DNA of 64,000 bases from Pseudomonas sp. F(2018) (GTDB taxonomy: Bacteria > Pseudomonadota > Gammaproteobacteria > Pseudomonadales > Pseudomonadaceae). Shown here piece by piece: positions 8,879 through 17,088 of the stretch. Every line of letters starts with the position of its first letter. Position 1 is the first letter of the stretch. Under the pieces are notes generated by a model. That model saw only the letters and a program-made list of their open reading frames with translations, was not told the DNA's origin and ran no database searches. Position numbers and translations under genes: made by a program. The DNA lies in the NCBI RefSeq assembly GCF_005508865.1, contig NZ_SCOM01000004.1, positions 310,001-374,000 on the forward strand. Direction: 5' to 3'.

Positions 8879-9088
8879 ATGGCTGATCGTGAGGTCGGAA
8901 CCGTCAAGTGGTTCAATGATTCCAAGGGGTATGGCTTCATTCAACGCGAAAGCGGTCCGGACGTATTCGTCCACTACCGCGCCATCCGTGGCGAGGGTCA
9001 CCGTTCTCTGGTTGAAGGCCAGCAGGTCGAGTTCTCCGTGATCCAGGGCCAGAAAGGCCTGCAAGCGGAAGACGTATCCAAGGTCTGA
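8879..9088 (+). CDS. Cold-shock domain protein (CspA family)
   Basis: 69 residues, one complete cold-shock domain. The single-stranded nucleic-acid binding motifs are RNP1 KGYGFI (16-21) and RNP2 DVFVHY (28-33), with the conserved start GTVKWFND. Such proteins act as RNA chaperones that melt mRNA structure during cold shock or growth changes. The start is fixed by AGGGAAGTGGTA upstream and by homologues beginning MA-REVGTVKWF. It is a single-gene unit with a strong promoter, a ~140-base leader and a strong terminator at 9109. From memory the closest PAO1 counterpart is the cold-shock gene next to the rlmA–dapE–ndvB block. Confidence 0.95.
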   Translation: MADREVGTVKWFNDSKGYGFIQRESGPDVFVHYRAIRGEGHRSLVEGQQVEFSVIQGQKGLQAEDVSKV

Positions 9089-9108
9089 CAGAAGACCCGC
9101 TGCACAAC

Positions 9109-9141
9109 AAAAGGCCCGTCATCGACGGGCCTTTTGCTTTT
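9109..9141 (+). terminator. Rho-independent terminator of the cold-shock gene
   Basis: A 10-bp perfect stem AAGGCCCGTC/GACGGGCCTT with loop ATC is followed by TTGCTTTT. Confidence 0.9.
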
Positions 9142-9162
9142 GGTATGTGGTGCTGGCTCTTG

Positions 9163-9273
9163 CTCCCTCTCCCTTCGGGAGAGGGTTGGGGTGAGGGAGG
9201 GGCTGCGGGCTGCCTACAAGCCCCTCACCCCTGCGCGGGCCGCCCCGGCTCCTCTCTCAGGGGGAGAGGGGAT
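9163..9273. repeat. Dispersed C/T-rich inverted repeat element
   Basis: The left half starts CTCCCTCTCCCTTCGGGAGA and continues with GGGTTGGGGTGAGGGAGGGGC; the right half carries GCCCCTCACCCC and ends AGGGGGAGAGGGGA. The halves are inverted relative to each other, and the left half contains its own short hairpin. Elements of this type (CCCTCTCCC...GGGAGAGGGTTGGGGTGAGGG) are scattered between genes in many high-GC proteobacteria. It fills the gap between two convergent genes and stops at the VOC gene stop codon. Confidence 0.75.
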
Positions 9274-9645
9274 TCACTCCGTTCGCCAGATAAATTCCTG
9301 CTCGCCCTCGGCGTTGACCTTGATCCAGCGGTCGGCGTCTTCCTCGCCCTGTTCCTCGCTCCAGCCGCCGGTGGAGCAGCGGATCTCCACGCCGAGTGCG
9401 GCGAAGGCGGCATGGGCGCAGGCGACGTCGTCGGCCCAGGGCGTGGCGTCGCTCTCCAGCATCAGGCTGTGCCACTTGCCCACGGCCTTGGGCAGGAACA
9501 CCACCGGAATCGCACCGGCCTGGCATTTGAAGGTCTGGCCGCGCTGCTGCCACTCGCTGCAGGAGCCGAAGACCTCGCTCAGCCAGGCAGTGATGGCGTC
9601 CTGGCTGGCGTCCTTGAGGTAGATCTCGATATCGGGTTGGCGCAT
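9274..9645 (-). CDS. VOC/glyoxalase-like small protein
   Basis: 123 residues. The pattern of a beta-alpha-beta-beta unit (IEIYLKDAS, then AFAALGVEIRCS, then a terminal WIKVNAEGEQEFIWR) is that of a vicinal-oxygen-chelate fold protein; I see no complete set of metal ligands, so a catalytic activity is not claimed. It lies 10 bases downstream of rlmA on the same strand and is probably the last gene of the dapE–rlmA unit. Its stop abuts the dispersed repeat at 9163-9273. The sequence is a conserved pseudomonad hypothetical. Confidence 0.65.
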   Translation of the reverse strand: MRQPDIEIYLKDASQDAITAWLSEVFGSCSEWQQRGQTFKCQAGAIPVVFLPKAVGKWHSLMLESDATPWADDVACAHAAFAALGVEIRCSTGGWSEEQGEEDADRWIKVNAEGEQEFIWRTE

Positions 9646-9655
9646 GGCGGGCTCT

Positions 9656-10462
9656 CTAGATTTTCTCGATCCAATCGTAGCGAATGGATACGGTCACTTC
9701 GAAGTCTTCGGCAATCACCGCCGCGCGGCGTTCGGCGCTGGCGCGCCAGCCGTGCGGGGTCATGGCCAGCAGGTCGGCGCGGGCCTGGGCATCGGCCAGT
9801 AGCAGCGGGAAACTGATGGTCTCGCTATGGGCCAGGTGCATGTCCGCGGGGATCAGTTCCAGGTGCTTCTGATCGTCATAGTCGCGCACCTCGTCGTACA
9901 GCTTCTGGCGCAGCTGCATCAGGTGTACGCGGGTCGGGCCCATGCGCAGCAGGCCGCCGCCGGGCCTGAGCAGGCGCAGGGCCTCCTGCCAGTCCAGCGG
10001 GCTGAACACGCTGGCCAGCAGGTCGCAGCTGGCATCGGCTAGGGGCACGCGGGCCATGCTCGCCACCAGCCAGCTCAGCTGCGGCGCGCGCTTGCAGGCA
10101 CGCTTCACTGCCTCGCGGGAGATGTCCAGGGCATAGCCGTCGGCATCCGGCAGCAGCTCGGCGAGCTGTGCGGTGTAATAGCCCTCGCCACAACCGATAT
10201 CCAGCCAGGTGCGCGGGCCGCGGTCGGCGGCCAGCTCGGCCAGGCGCTTGGCCAGCGGCGCGTAATGACCGCCGTCGAGGAAGCGTCGGCGCGCCTCGAC
10301 CATGGCCTGGTTGTCGCCGGGGTCGCGGCTGTTCTTGTGTTGCACCGGCAGCAGGTTGTAGTAGCCCTGCCGGGCGCGGTCGAAGCGATGGTTGGCCGGG
10401 CAGGCCAGGCCGTTGTCGACCGGGCTCAGCGGCGCCTGGCAGATCGGGCAGATCAGACTCAT
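9656..10462 (-). CDS. rlmA: 23S rRNA (guanine-N1)-methyltransferase RlmA
   Basis: 268 residues. An N-terminal zinc-binding module has C5, C8, C21 and H25 (CPIC...CPANH). It is followed by the linker QGYYNLLPVQHKNSRDPGD typical of RlmA/RrmA and by a Rossmann methyltransferase fold with the SAM motif WLDIGCGEGYYT at 86-97. The enzyme methylates N1 of G745 (E. coli numbering) in helix 35 of 23S rRNA. The gene starts within the last 4 bases of dapE (10459-10462), indicating translational coupling. From memory PAO1 has the same dapE–rrmA pair. Confidence 0.93.
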   Translation of the reverse strand: MSLICPICQAPLSPVDNGLACPANHRFDRARQGYYNLLPVQHKNSRDPGDNQAMVEARRRFLDGGHYAPLAKRLAELAADRGPRTWLDIGCGEGYYTAQLAELLPDADGYALDISREAVKRACKRAPQLSWLVASMARVPLADASCDLLASVFSPLDWQEALRLLRPGGGLLRMGPTRVHLMQLRQKLYDEVRDYDDQKHLELIPADMHLAHSETISFPLLLADAQARADLLAMTPHGWRASAERRAAVIAEDFEVTVSIRYDWIEKI

Positions 10463-11598
10463 GCCAACAGTTTCACCAGGGTCTGGTAGTAGACCTCGGT
10501 GAGCAGGTCGAGGTCGCTGGCCAGCACGCGCTCGTTGATCTGGTGGATGGTGGCGTTGACCGGGCCCAGCTCGACCACCTGCGTACCCAGGGTGGCGATG
10601 AAGCGCCCGTCCGAGGTACCGCCGGAGGTCGACGGCGTGGTCTCGCGACCGGTGACGGACTTGATGCTGGCGGCCACGGCATCCAGCAACTCGCCCGGCT
10701 GGGTGAGGAACGGCAGGCCGGAGAGGGCCCAGTCGATGTGGTAGTCCAGACCGTGCTTGTCGAGGATGGCATTCACTCGCTGCTGCAGGCCTTCCACGGT
10801 CGATTCGGTGGAGAAGCGGAAGTTGAACACCGCTTTCAACTCGCCGGGGATCACGTTGGTGGCGCCGGTGCCGGAGTTGAGGTTGGACACCTGGAAGCTG
10901 GTCGGCGGGAAGTAGGCGTTGCCGTCGTCCCAGTGCTCGGTGGCCAGTTCGGCCAGGGCGCCGGCGGCCAGGTGGATGGGGTTCTTGGCCAGGTGCGGAT
11001 AGGCCACGTGGCCCTGCTTGCCGTACACGGTGAGGGTGGCGCCGAGGGAGCCGCGGCGGCCGTTCTTCACCACGTCACCGAGCAGGGTGGTGCTGGAGGG
11101 TTCGCCGACGATGCACCAGTCCAGGCGCTCGCCGCGCTCGCGCAGACGCTCGACTACGGCCTTGGTGCCGTGGTGGGCCGGGCCTTCCTCGTCGCTGGTG
11201 ATGAGGAAGGCGATGGCGCCCTTGTGGTTCGGATGGTCGGCGACGAAGCGCTCCACGGCGATGATCATCGACGCCAGGCTGCCCTTCATGTCCGCCGCGC
11301 CACGGCCGCAGAGCATTCCTTCGTCATCCACGCGCACGTCGAACGGCTGGTACTGCCAGGCCTCCAGCGGGCCGGTCGGCACCACGTCGGTGTGGCCGGC
11401 GAAGCACAGCACGGGGCCTTCACCACCACGCTTGGCCCAGAAGTTCTCCACTTCCTCGATGCGCATGCGCTCCACCGCGAAGCCGGCAGCGGCCAGGCGG
11501 CGCATCATCAGCTCCTGGCAGCCCTCGTCGACCGGGGTCACGGAGGGGCGGCGGATCAGGTCGAAGGCGAGCTCCAGGGTGGGGGTGAGGGCGGTCAT
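10459..11598 (-). CDS. dapE: Succinyl-diaminopimelate desuccinylase DapE
   Basis: 379 residues, M20 metallopeptidase family. It hydrolyses N-succinyl-LL-diaminopimelate to LL-DAP and succinate, a late step toward lysine and peptidoglycan DAP. The di-zinc site is visible: H69 and D71 in GHTDVVPTG, D103 in GRGAADMKG and the E137-E138 pair in TSDEEGPA, followed by C-terminal dimerisation and catalytic regions (GGTSDGRF). It lies 92 bases after ndvB on the minus strand, beyond the ndvB terminator, and overlaps rlmA by 4 bases. The two other DAP genes in this window, dapD and dapC, are ~10 kb away in a different unit. Confidence 0.97.
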   Translation of the reverse strand: MTALTPTLELAFDLIRRPSVTPVDEGCQELMMRRLAAAGFAVERMRIEEVENFWAKRGGEGPVLCFAGHTDVVPTGPLEAWQYQPFDVRVDDEGMLCGRGAADMKGSLASMIIAVERFVADHPNHKGAIAFLITSDEEGPAHHGTKAVVERLRERGERLDWCIVGEPSSTTLLGDVVKNGRRGSLGATLTVYGKQGHVAYPHLAKNPIHLAAGALAELATEHWDDGNAYFPPTSFQVSNLNSGTGATNVIPGELKAVFNFRFSTESTVEGLQQRVNAILDKHGLDYHIDWALSGLPFLTQPGELLDAVAASIKSVTGRETTPSTSGGTSDGRFIATLGTQVVELGPVNATIHQINERVLASDLDLLTEVYYQTLVKLLA

Positions 11599-11644
11599 TG
11601 CGGCTCCGGGACAGCGGAATTCAGAAAGGCCGCCATCTTAAAGC

Positions 11645-11672
11645 AAAACGGCGGCCTCAAGGCCGCCGTTTC
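11645..11672 (-). terminator. Rho-independent terminator of ndvB
   Basis: On the minus strand AACGGCGGCC-TTGA-GGCCGCCGTT is followed by TTGCTTT, about 20 bases after the ndvB stop. It separates ndvB from dapE, so dapE should have its own promoter. Confidence 0.85.
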
Positions 11673-11690
11673 GACAGACAGGTCGCCCTA

Positions 11691-14288
11691 TCAGGCCGCG
11701 CCAGCCGGCTCGCCGGCGTCCTCGGCCGCCGGCTTGGGCAGCGAGGAGAGCAGGGCCATCAGCAGCGCCGCCAGGTACGGCAGCGACTGCACCAGCAGGG
11801 TGGCGACCCAGAACTTCACGTCGGCGTTGCCGATGTCCTGGGCGAAGCTGATGCCGATCGCCGCACCCCACAGCAGGAGCATGACGAACACCTCTTCGCG
11901 GGCCTCGGCCAGGGCCACCATGATGCCGTGGTTGCTGGCCATCTTCGGCGTACGGAAGAACGGGATGGTCTTGGTGAAGGTCCCGTACAGCACGGCCTTG
12001 GCGATGGTGTGCGACAGCGCCAGGCCGGCGATGGCGGCCTGGAACGAGCGCGCCAGGTCCACGCCCACCGCTTTGCGGTAGAGGAACATGATCTTGCCGA
12101 ACTTGAAGAAGAACAGCGCCAGCGGCGGGATGGCGAAGATCATCAGCGGCGGGTCGACCCGATTCGGCACGATGATCATCGCGGCCGACCAGAGCAGGGC
12201 GCCGACGGTGAAGAAGATGTTAAGGCCATCGGCGATCCACGGCAGCCAGCCGGCGATGAAGTGGTAGCGCTGGCCGCGGGTCAGCTCCGAGCCCTCGCCG
12301 CGGAACAGGCTGCGCGCATGGCCCTTCATGATCTGGATGGCGCCGTAGGCCCAGCGGAAGCGCTGCTTCTTGTAGTCGATGAAGGTGTCCGGCATCAGGC
12401 CGCGACCGAAGCTCTCGTGGGCGTAGGCAGCCGAGTAGCCCTTCTCGAACACGCGCAGGCCCAGCTCGGCATCTTCGCAGATGGTCCAGTCGGCCCACTT
12501 CAGCTCGTCCATCACGCTACGGCGGATCATGGTCATGGTGCCGTGCTGGATGATCGCGTCGCGGTCGTTGCGGGTGACCATACCGATGTGGAAGAAGCCC
12601 TTGTACTCGGCGTAGCAGAGCTTCTTGAAGGTGCTCTCGTCACCGTCGCGGTAGTCCTGCGGCGACTGCACCACGGCGATCTGCGGATCGCTGAAGTGCG
12701 GCACCATGTGCTTGAGCCAGTTCTTGTTGACGCAGTAGTCGGAGTCGATCACCGCGATCACTTCGGCATCCGGCGCGGTGTGCGGCAGGATGTAGTTCAG
12801 CGCGCCGCCCTTGAAGCCTTCGATCGGTGCCACGTGGAAGAAGCGGAAGCTCGGGCCCAACTGCTGGCAGTAGGCCTCGACCGGCTCCCAGACCTTCGGG
12901 TCCTTGGTGTTGTTGTCGATGATGATGACTTCGTAGTCCGGGTAGTCCAGGGCAGCCAGGGCGTCCAGGGTCTGCTTCACCATCTCCGGCGGCTCGTTGT
13001 AGCAGGGCACGTGGATCGACACCTTGGGCCGGTAGGCGGTGTCGGCCAGCACCGGCAGGAACGGCCGGCGGCGGGTGCGGGTCCAGGCGGTCTCGGCCAG
13101 CTCGTGGGCCTCGGTGAGCAGGACGATGAACACGCCCAGTGCGCCGATGCCGAGCAGGCCGCCCACGGTCAGGCTGAACCAGGTGCTGTACTGCTGGCTG
13201 TAGTCGTAGGCGATCCACACCAGGGCGGAGCCGCCGACGAAGGCGACGAAGGTGAGGAAGGTGCGGCCGCGCTGACGCAGGGCCGAGCCGTCGATCAACA
13301 TCAGGGCCAGGGCCAGCAGGCCCATCACCACCGAGGCTACGGCCAGCATGCGCCATTGCGGGATGGCCACCACCGGGCCTTCGAAGGCGAACTTGGCCTG
13401 GCGGTCGAGGTTGTACACGCCCCAGTAGGCGCCCACCGAGCCCTCTTCGCTGGCCTTCCACGGCTGGTCGAAGGCCTCGATGACGAAGTAGTTGTAGCCC
13501 TTGGCGTTCAGTGCGTTGACCAGGGTGCGCAGGTACACCGCCTGCTCGGCCTGGTCGGCCTCGGCGCCGCCACGGGTGCGGCCATTGCTCGGCCAGCCCA
13601 CTTCGGAGAGCAGCAGCGGCTTCTTCGGGAACAGGCGCTTCATGTCCTTGGCGCGTTCGAGGACGAACTCGGTGGAGTCCTCCATCGGCACGAACTCCCA
13701 GTAAGGCAGCACGTGGGCGGCGATCAGGTCGACGTGCTTGGCCAGCTCGGGGTTTTCCTGCCAGATGTGCCACTGCTCGGAGGTACTCACCGGCACCTTG
13801 ACCGCGGCGCGCACCCGGTCGATGTAGGCGATCAGGTCCTTGACCTCGATCTCCTGGCGGAACAGCGCCTCGTTGCCCACGGTGACGCGCACCACGCTGC
13901 GCGACTCGTTGGCCAGTTCGATGGCCTTGGCGATCTCGCGCTCGTTGCGCTCCAGGTCGTTGCCGATCCACACGCCGAGGGTCACGCGCAGGCCGAATTC
14001 CTCGGCCAGGCGCGGGATGTCCGCCAGCTTGCCGTCCACCGAGTAGGTGCGGATGCTGTCGGTCTGCTTGCTCAGCAGCTCCAGGTCGGAGCGGATCTGC
14101 GCGTCGCTCGGGTAGACGCCGGTCTGCGGGCTCTGCCCGACACGGAACGGCGAGAAGGAGAAACCGGAGATCTGCTCCGGCCAGTCCGGGGCACTGACCG
14201 GACGGTTGTAGAGTGCCCAGAGGCCGGTGAACAGGGCGGCGACCGCCACGATGACCACCAGATTGATACCGAGTTTGCGCGTTGGCAT
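11691..14288 (-). CDS. ndvB: Cyclic beta-1,3-glucan synthase / glucosyltransferase NdvB
   Basis: 865 residues with three parts. A membrane anchor (~8-28) leads to a periplasmic GH17-like transglycosylase domain (~40-300), with acid/base and nucleophile candidates E140 in GNEALF and E229 in SEVGWPS. Membrane helices follow (~315-392). A cytoplasmic family-2 glycosyltransferase domain has IIIDNN (455-460), DSD at 515-517, ED at 605-606 and QRFRW at 642-646, then C-terminal helices. In P. aeruginosa NdvB makes cyclic beta-(1,3)-glucans, linked to osmoadaptation and biofilm antibiotic tolerance. It is monocistronic with its own terminator. Confidence 0.93.
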   Translation of the reverse strand: MPTRKLGINLVVIVAVAALFTGLWALYNRPVSAPDWPEQISGFSFSPFRVGQSPQTGVYPSDAQIRSDLELLSKQTDSIRTYSVDGKLADIPRLAEEFGLRVTLGVWIGNDLERNEREIAKAIELANESRSVVRVTVGNEALFRQEIEVKDLIAYIDRVRAAVKVPVSTSEQWHIWQENPELAKHVDLIAAHVLPYWEFVPMEDSTEFVLERAKDMKRLFPKKPLLLSEVGWPSNGRTRGGAEADQAEQAVYLRTLVNALNAKGYNYFVIEAFDQPWKASEEGSVGAYWGVYNLDRQAKFAFEGPVVAIPQWRMLAVASVVMGLLALALMLIDGSALRQRGRTFLTFVAFVGGSALVWIAYDYSQQYSTWFSLTVGGLLGIGALGVFIVLLTEAHELAETAWTRTRRRPFLPVLADTAYRPKVSIHVPCYNEPPEMVKQTLDALAALDYPDYEVIIIDNNTKDPKVWEPVEAYCQQLGPSFRFFHVAPIEGFKGGALNYILPHTAPDAEVIAVIDSDYCVNKNWLKHMVPHFSDPQIAVVQSPQDYRDGDESTFKKLCYAEYKGFFHIGMVTRNDRDAIIQHGTMTMIRRSVMDELKWADWTICEDAELGLRVFEKGYSAAYAHESFGRGLMPDTFIDYKKQRFRWAYGAIQIMKGHARSLFRGEGSELTRGQRYHFIAGWLPWIADGLNIFFTVGALLWSAAMIIVPNRVDPPLMIFAIPPLALFFFKFGKIMFLYRKAVGVDLARSFQAAIAGLALSHTIAKAVLYGTFTKTIPFFRTPKMASNHGIMVALAEAREEVFVMLLLWGAAIGISFAQDIGNADVKFWVATLLVQSLPYLAALLMALLSSLPKPAAEDAGEPAGAA

Positions 14289-14455
14289 GGCTGCTTAGAG
14301 GTTCCGCAGAAAGGAACAGGGAAAGGGCCGGCGGACGCCGGTCGGCGCGCATGCTACCCCGCAGCCACTGGCCTGTATAGCACCGCCGGACCTGCGACAG
14401 GCGCACCTGTCCGGCTTGGGCAGGCGCAGCCGCCGTGGAGTTCCATCGCGCATAG

Positions 14456-15598
14456 TCACAGGGCGCGCAGAAGGATGCGCTCGCAGGCCGGCAGGTCGAT
14501 CGCCGGGGACTCGCCAATGGCGTCGCGGCGCTGCAGCTGGGTCAGCACTTCTTCCACGGCCTCGGCATCCAGGCCGTGGGCGGACAGGCGGGTGGCCACG
14601 CCCATGCGGCGGAAGAAGCCCTCGGTGGCGGCGATGGCGGCGGCGATGCGCTGTTCCGAGCCGCCCTGCAGGCCCCACACCCGTTCGGCGTACTGCAGCT
14701 GCTTGGCCAGGTGCGCCGGCTCGCGCTCGCCGAGCAGCGCCGGCAGCAGCAGGGCCATGCTCTGCGCGTGATCGAGGTGGTAGAGCAGGCTGAGCTGGCG
14801 GCCCAGCACGTCCAGGCCGTCGTCCTGCGTCGCGCCGCAGCCGAGCAGGCCGCTGCGCGCCTGGCTGGCGCACCACATCAGGTTGGCCCGGCTGGCGTAG
14901 TCCAGCGGGTTGGCCAGGGCCTTGGGGCCTTCCTCCAGCAGGGTCAGCAGCAGGCCCTCGGCCTGGCGGTCCTGCAGCGGCGTGTCGCCGGGCAGGGTGA
15001 GGTACTGCTGTAGGGTATGGACGAAGGTGGCGACCACGCCATTGCCGATCTGCCGGGGCGGCAGGCTGAAGGTGGCGCAGGGGTCGAGCACGGCGAAGCG
15101 CGGGTACAGGCAGGGGCTGGAGAACGGCAGGCGCGCCTGCAGGCCGGCGTGGCAGAGCACGCCGTGGGGGTTGCTCTCCGAGCCGGTGGCAGCCAGGGTT
15201 GGCACGCAGCCCAGGGGCAGGGCGCGGCGGATCGGCGTACCGCTGAGCAGGTCGAACGGCTCGCCGGGGTAGGCGAGGGCGGCGGCGATGAACTTGCTGC
15301 CGTCGATGACCGAGCCGCCGCCGACCGCCAGGATGAAGTCGCAGTGCTCGTGGCGGGCCTGCTCCACCGCGCGCAACAGGGTGTCGTACTGCGGGTTGGC
15401 TTCGATGCCGGCGAAACGGCTGACCCAATGGCCGGCCAGGGCCTGCTCGACCTCCTGCCACACGCCGTTCTGCAGGATGCTGCCGCCGCCGTGGGTGACC
15501 AGCACCCGGCTGTCGGCGGGGATCTGCTGGGCCAGGCCGGCGATCTGCCCGGCGCCGAACAGGATGCGCGTCGGGTTGTAATAGTTGAAGTTGCGCAT
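14456..15598 (-). CDS. Iron-containing (YqhD-like) alcohol dehydrogenase with altered metal site
   Basis: 380 residues, full length for the NADPH-dependent YqhD family and alignable throughout with E. coli YqhD as I recall it. The nucleotide-binding motifs GGGS (37-40), GGGSVIDG (93-100) and ATGSES (137-142) are intact. The metal ligands are not: the usual Asp in NGVVDAFVH is Ala190 and the usual His in the ATHMLGHEL block is Asp263, with Arg267 replacing the neighbouring conserved His. His194 and His277 (LDHAQ) remain. Canonical iron/zinc chemistry is therefore uncertain; it may bind metal differently, act on another substrate or be non-catalytic. It is divergent from tcdA (96 bases apart), and the 167 bases behind it toward ndvB hold nothing recognisable. 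Confidence 0.85.
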   Translation of the reverse strand: MRNFNYYNPTRILFGAGQIAGLAQQIPADSRVLVTHGGGSILQNGVWQEVEQALAGHWVSRFAGIEANPQYDTLLRAVEQARHEHCDFILAVGGGSVIDGSKFIAAALAYPGEPFDLLSGTPIRRALPLGCVPTLAATGSESNPHGVLCHAGLQARLPFSSPCLYPRFAVLDPCATFSLPPRQIGNGVVATFVHTLQQYLTLPGDTPLQDRQAEGLLLTLLEEGPKALANPLDYASRANLMWCASQARSGLLGCGATQDDGLDVLGRQLSLLYHLDHAQSMALLLPALLGEREPAHLAKQLQYAERVWGLQGGSEQRIAAAIAATEGFFRRMGVATRLSAHGLDAEAVEEVLTQLQRRDAIGESPAIDLPACERILLRAL

Positions 15599-15694
15599 GG
15601 CGAGCTCTCCGCATGCATCCTTGCACTATAGACAAGGCCCCGCGGCGGCCGGCGCCGCCTTATAATGCCGGCCGAATTTCGAGGGTGCGACGAG

Positions 15695-16504
15695 ATGGCA
15701 GATGAACAGCGCTTCGGCGGCATAGCCCGGCTCTACGGGCGCGAGGGGCTGGAACGCCTGGCGGCGGCGCATGTGGCGGTGGTCGGCATCGGCGGCGTCG
15801 GTTCCTGGGCGGCCGAGGCCCTGGCCCGCTCCGGGGTCGGCGAGATCTCGCTGTTCGACCTGGACGACGTGTGCATCACCAACACCAACCGCCAGGTTCA
15901 TGCCATCGACGGCGCCGTGGGCAAGGCCAAGGTCGACGAGATGGCCGCGCGCATCCGTGCCATCAACCCGGCCTGCAAGGTGCACGCGGTGGCCGACTTC
16001 GTCACCCGCGAGACCATGGCCGAGTACATCACCGAGCAGCTCGATGCGGTGATCGACTGCATCGACAGCGTGGCGGCCAAGGCCGCGCTGATCGCCTGGT
16101 GCAAGCGGCGCAAGATCCAGATCGTCACTACCGGCGGCGCCGGCGGCCAGGTCGACCCAACGCAGATCCAGGTCGCCGACCTCAACAAGACCTTCAACGA
16201 CCCACTCGCCGCCAAGGTGCGCAGCACCCTGCGCCGCGACTACAACTTTTCCCGCACGCCGGGACGCACCTACAGCGTGCCCTGCGTGTTCTCCACCGAG
16301 CAGCTGCGCTACCCCAAGCCGGACGGCACCGTGTGCCAGGCCAAGGGCTTCGTCGGCGAGGGCGTCAAGCTCGACTGCGCCGGCGGTTTCGGCGCGGTGA
16401 TGATGGTCACCGCCAGCTTCGGCATGGCCGCGGCGGCGCGCATCATCGAGAAGCTGGTGGCCGGTGCACGGCGCCCGGCCGAGCGTGCGGGCAAGCCCGA
16501 CTAG
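15695..16504 (+). CDS. tcdA: tRNA threonylcarbamoyladenosine dehydratase TcdA (CsdL)
   Basis: 269 residues from ATG 15695, preceded by GAGGGTGCGACGAG. It is an E1/ThiF-type enzyme with the ATP-binding loop GIGGVGSWAAEAL at 31-43, the DLDDVCITNTNRQ block at 55-67 and the VIDCID segment. It cyclises t6A37 to ct6A37 in ANN-decoding tRNAs using ATP, with sulfur-transfer support from CsdA and CsdE. Those two partners lie ~3 kb away on the opposite strand (19521-21228); the genes in between look like an insertion into an originally compact csd locus. It probably forms a unit with the DUF1456 gene 37 bases downstream. Confidence 0.95.
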   Translation: MADEQRFGGIARLYGREGLERLAAAHVAVVGIGGVGSWAAEALARSGVGEISLFDLDDVCITNTNRQVHAIDGAVGKAKVDEMAARIRAINPACKVHAVADFVTRETMAEYITEQLDAVIDCIDSVAAKAALIAWCKRRKIQIVTTGGAGGQVDPTQIQVADLNKTFNDPLAAKVRSTLRRDYNFSRTPGRTYSVPCVFSTEQLRYPKPDGTVCQAKGFVGEGVKLDCAGGFGAVMMVTASFGMAAAARIIEKLVAGARRPAERAGKPD

Positions 16505-16541
16505 CCTTTTTCCGCGCCCCATGGCGCCCCTGAGAGTTCCC

Positions 16542-17003
16542 ATGAACAACAATGACGTGCTGCGCAGCCTGCGCTACCTGCTGGATATCAGCGACGCCCA
16601 GCTGGCCGATATCTGCCGCCTGGCCGATTACCCGCTGGAGGCGGAGGCCGTTGCGCCGCTGCTGAAGAAGGACGACGAAGAGGGCTTCCAGCCCTGCACC
16701 GATGCGGTGCTGGGGCATTTCCTCGCCGGCCTGGTGCTGCACAAGCGCGGTCGCGACGAGAGCCGCCCGCCGCTGCCGGTGGAGAAGCGCCTGACCAACA
16801 ACATCATCCTGAAGAAGCTGCGGGTGGCCTTCGAGCTGCGTGACGACGACATGCACGAGATCCTGCGCTCCGCCGACCTGCCGATGACCAAGGCCGAGCT
16901 CAGCGCCCTGTTTCGCAGCCCCGAGCACAAGAACTACCGCGCCTGTGGCGACCAGCTGTTGCGCAACTTCCTGCGGGGCCTGACCCAGCGCCTGCGCGGC
17001 TGA
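16542..17003 (+). CDS. DUF1456 (YehS-like) family protein
   Basis: 153 residues with two tandem copies of an ~65-residue helical repeat. The first begins MNNNDVLRSLRYLLDISDAQL and the second around residue 87 with NNIILKKLRVAFELRDDDM; each ends in a conserved block (DAVLGHFLAGLV, DQLLRNFLRGLT). This is the DUF1456/YehS architecture, a small cytoplasmic family with no established role that I know of. It follows tcdA by 37 bases on the same strand, so co-transcription is likely. An RNA-related function is only a guess from context. Confidence 0.8.
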   Translation: MNNNDVLRSLRYLLDISDAQLADICRLADYPLEAEAVAPLLKKDDEEGFQPCTDAVLGHFLAGLVLHKRGRDESRPPLPVEKRLTNNIILKKLRVAFELRDDDMHEILRSADLPMTKAELSALFRSPEHKNYRACGDQLLRNFLRGLTQRLRG

Positions 17004-17088
17004 CGGGTGGGGCCGCCCGTCCGTGCGGCTCGGCTAAGCTCTACTGGGTATGGGGTGGCCTGGCCACTCCTGCAGCGGGACGTGTGTC

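Noticed and set aside
11598..14771. 1057-codon plus-strand frame opposite ndvB
   Set aside because: Antisense to ndvB, with composition bias and no recognisable motifs.
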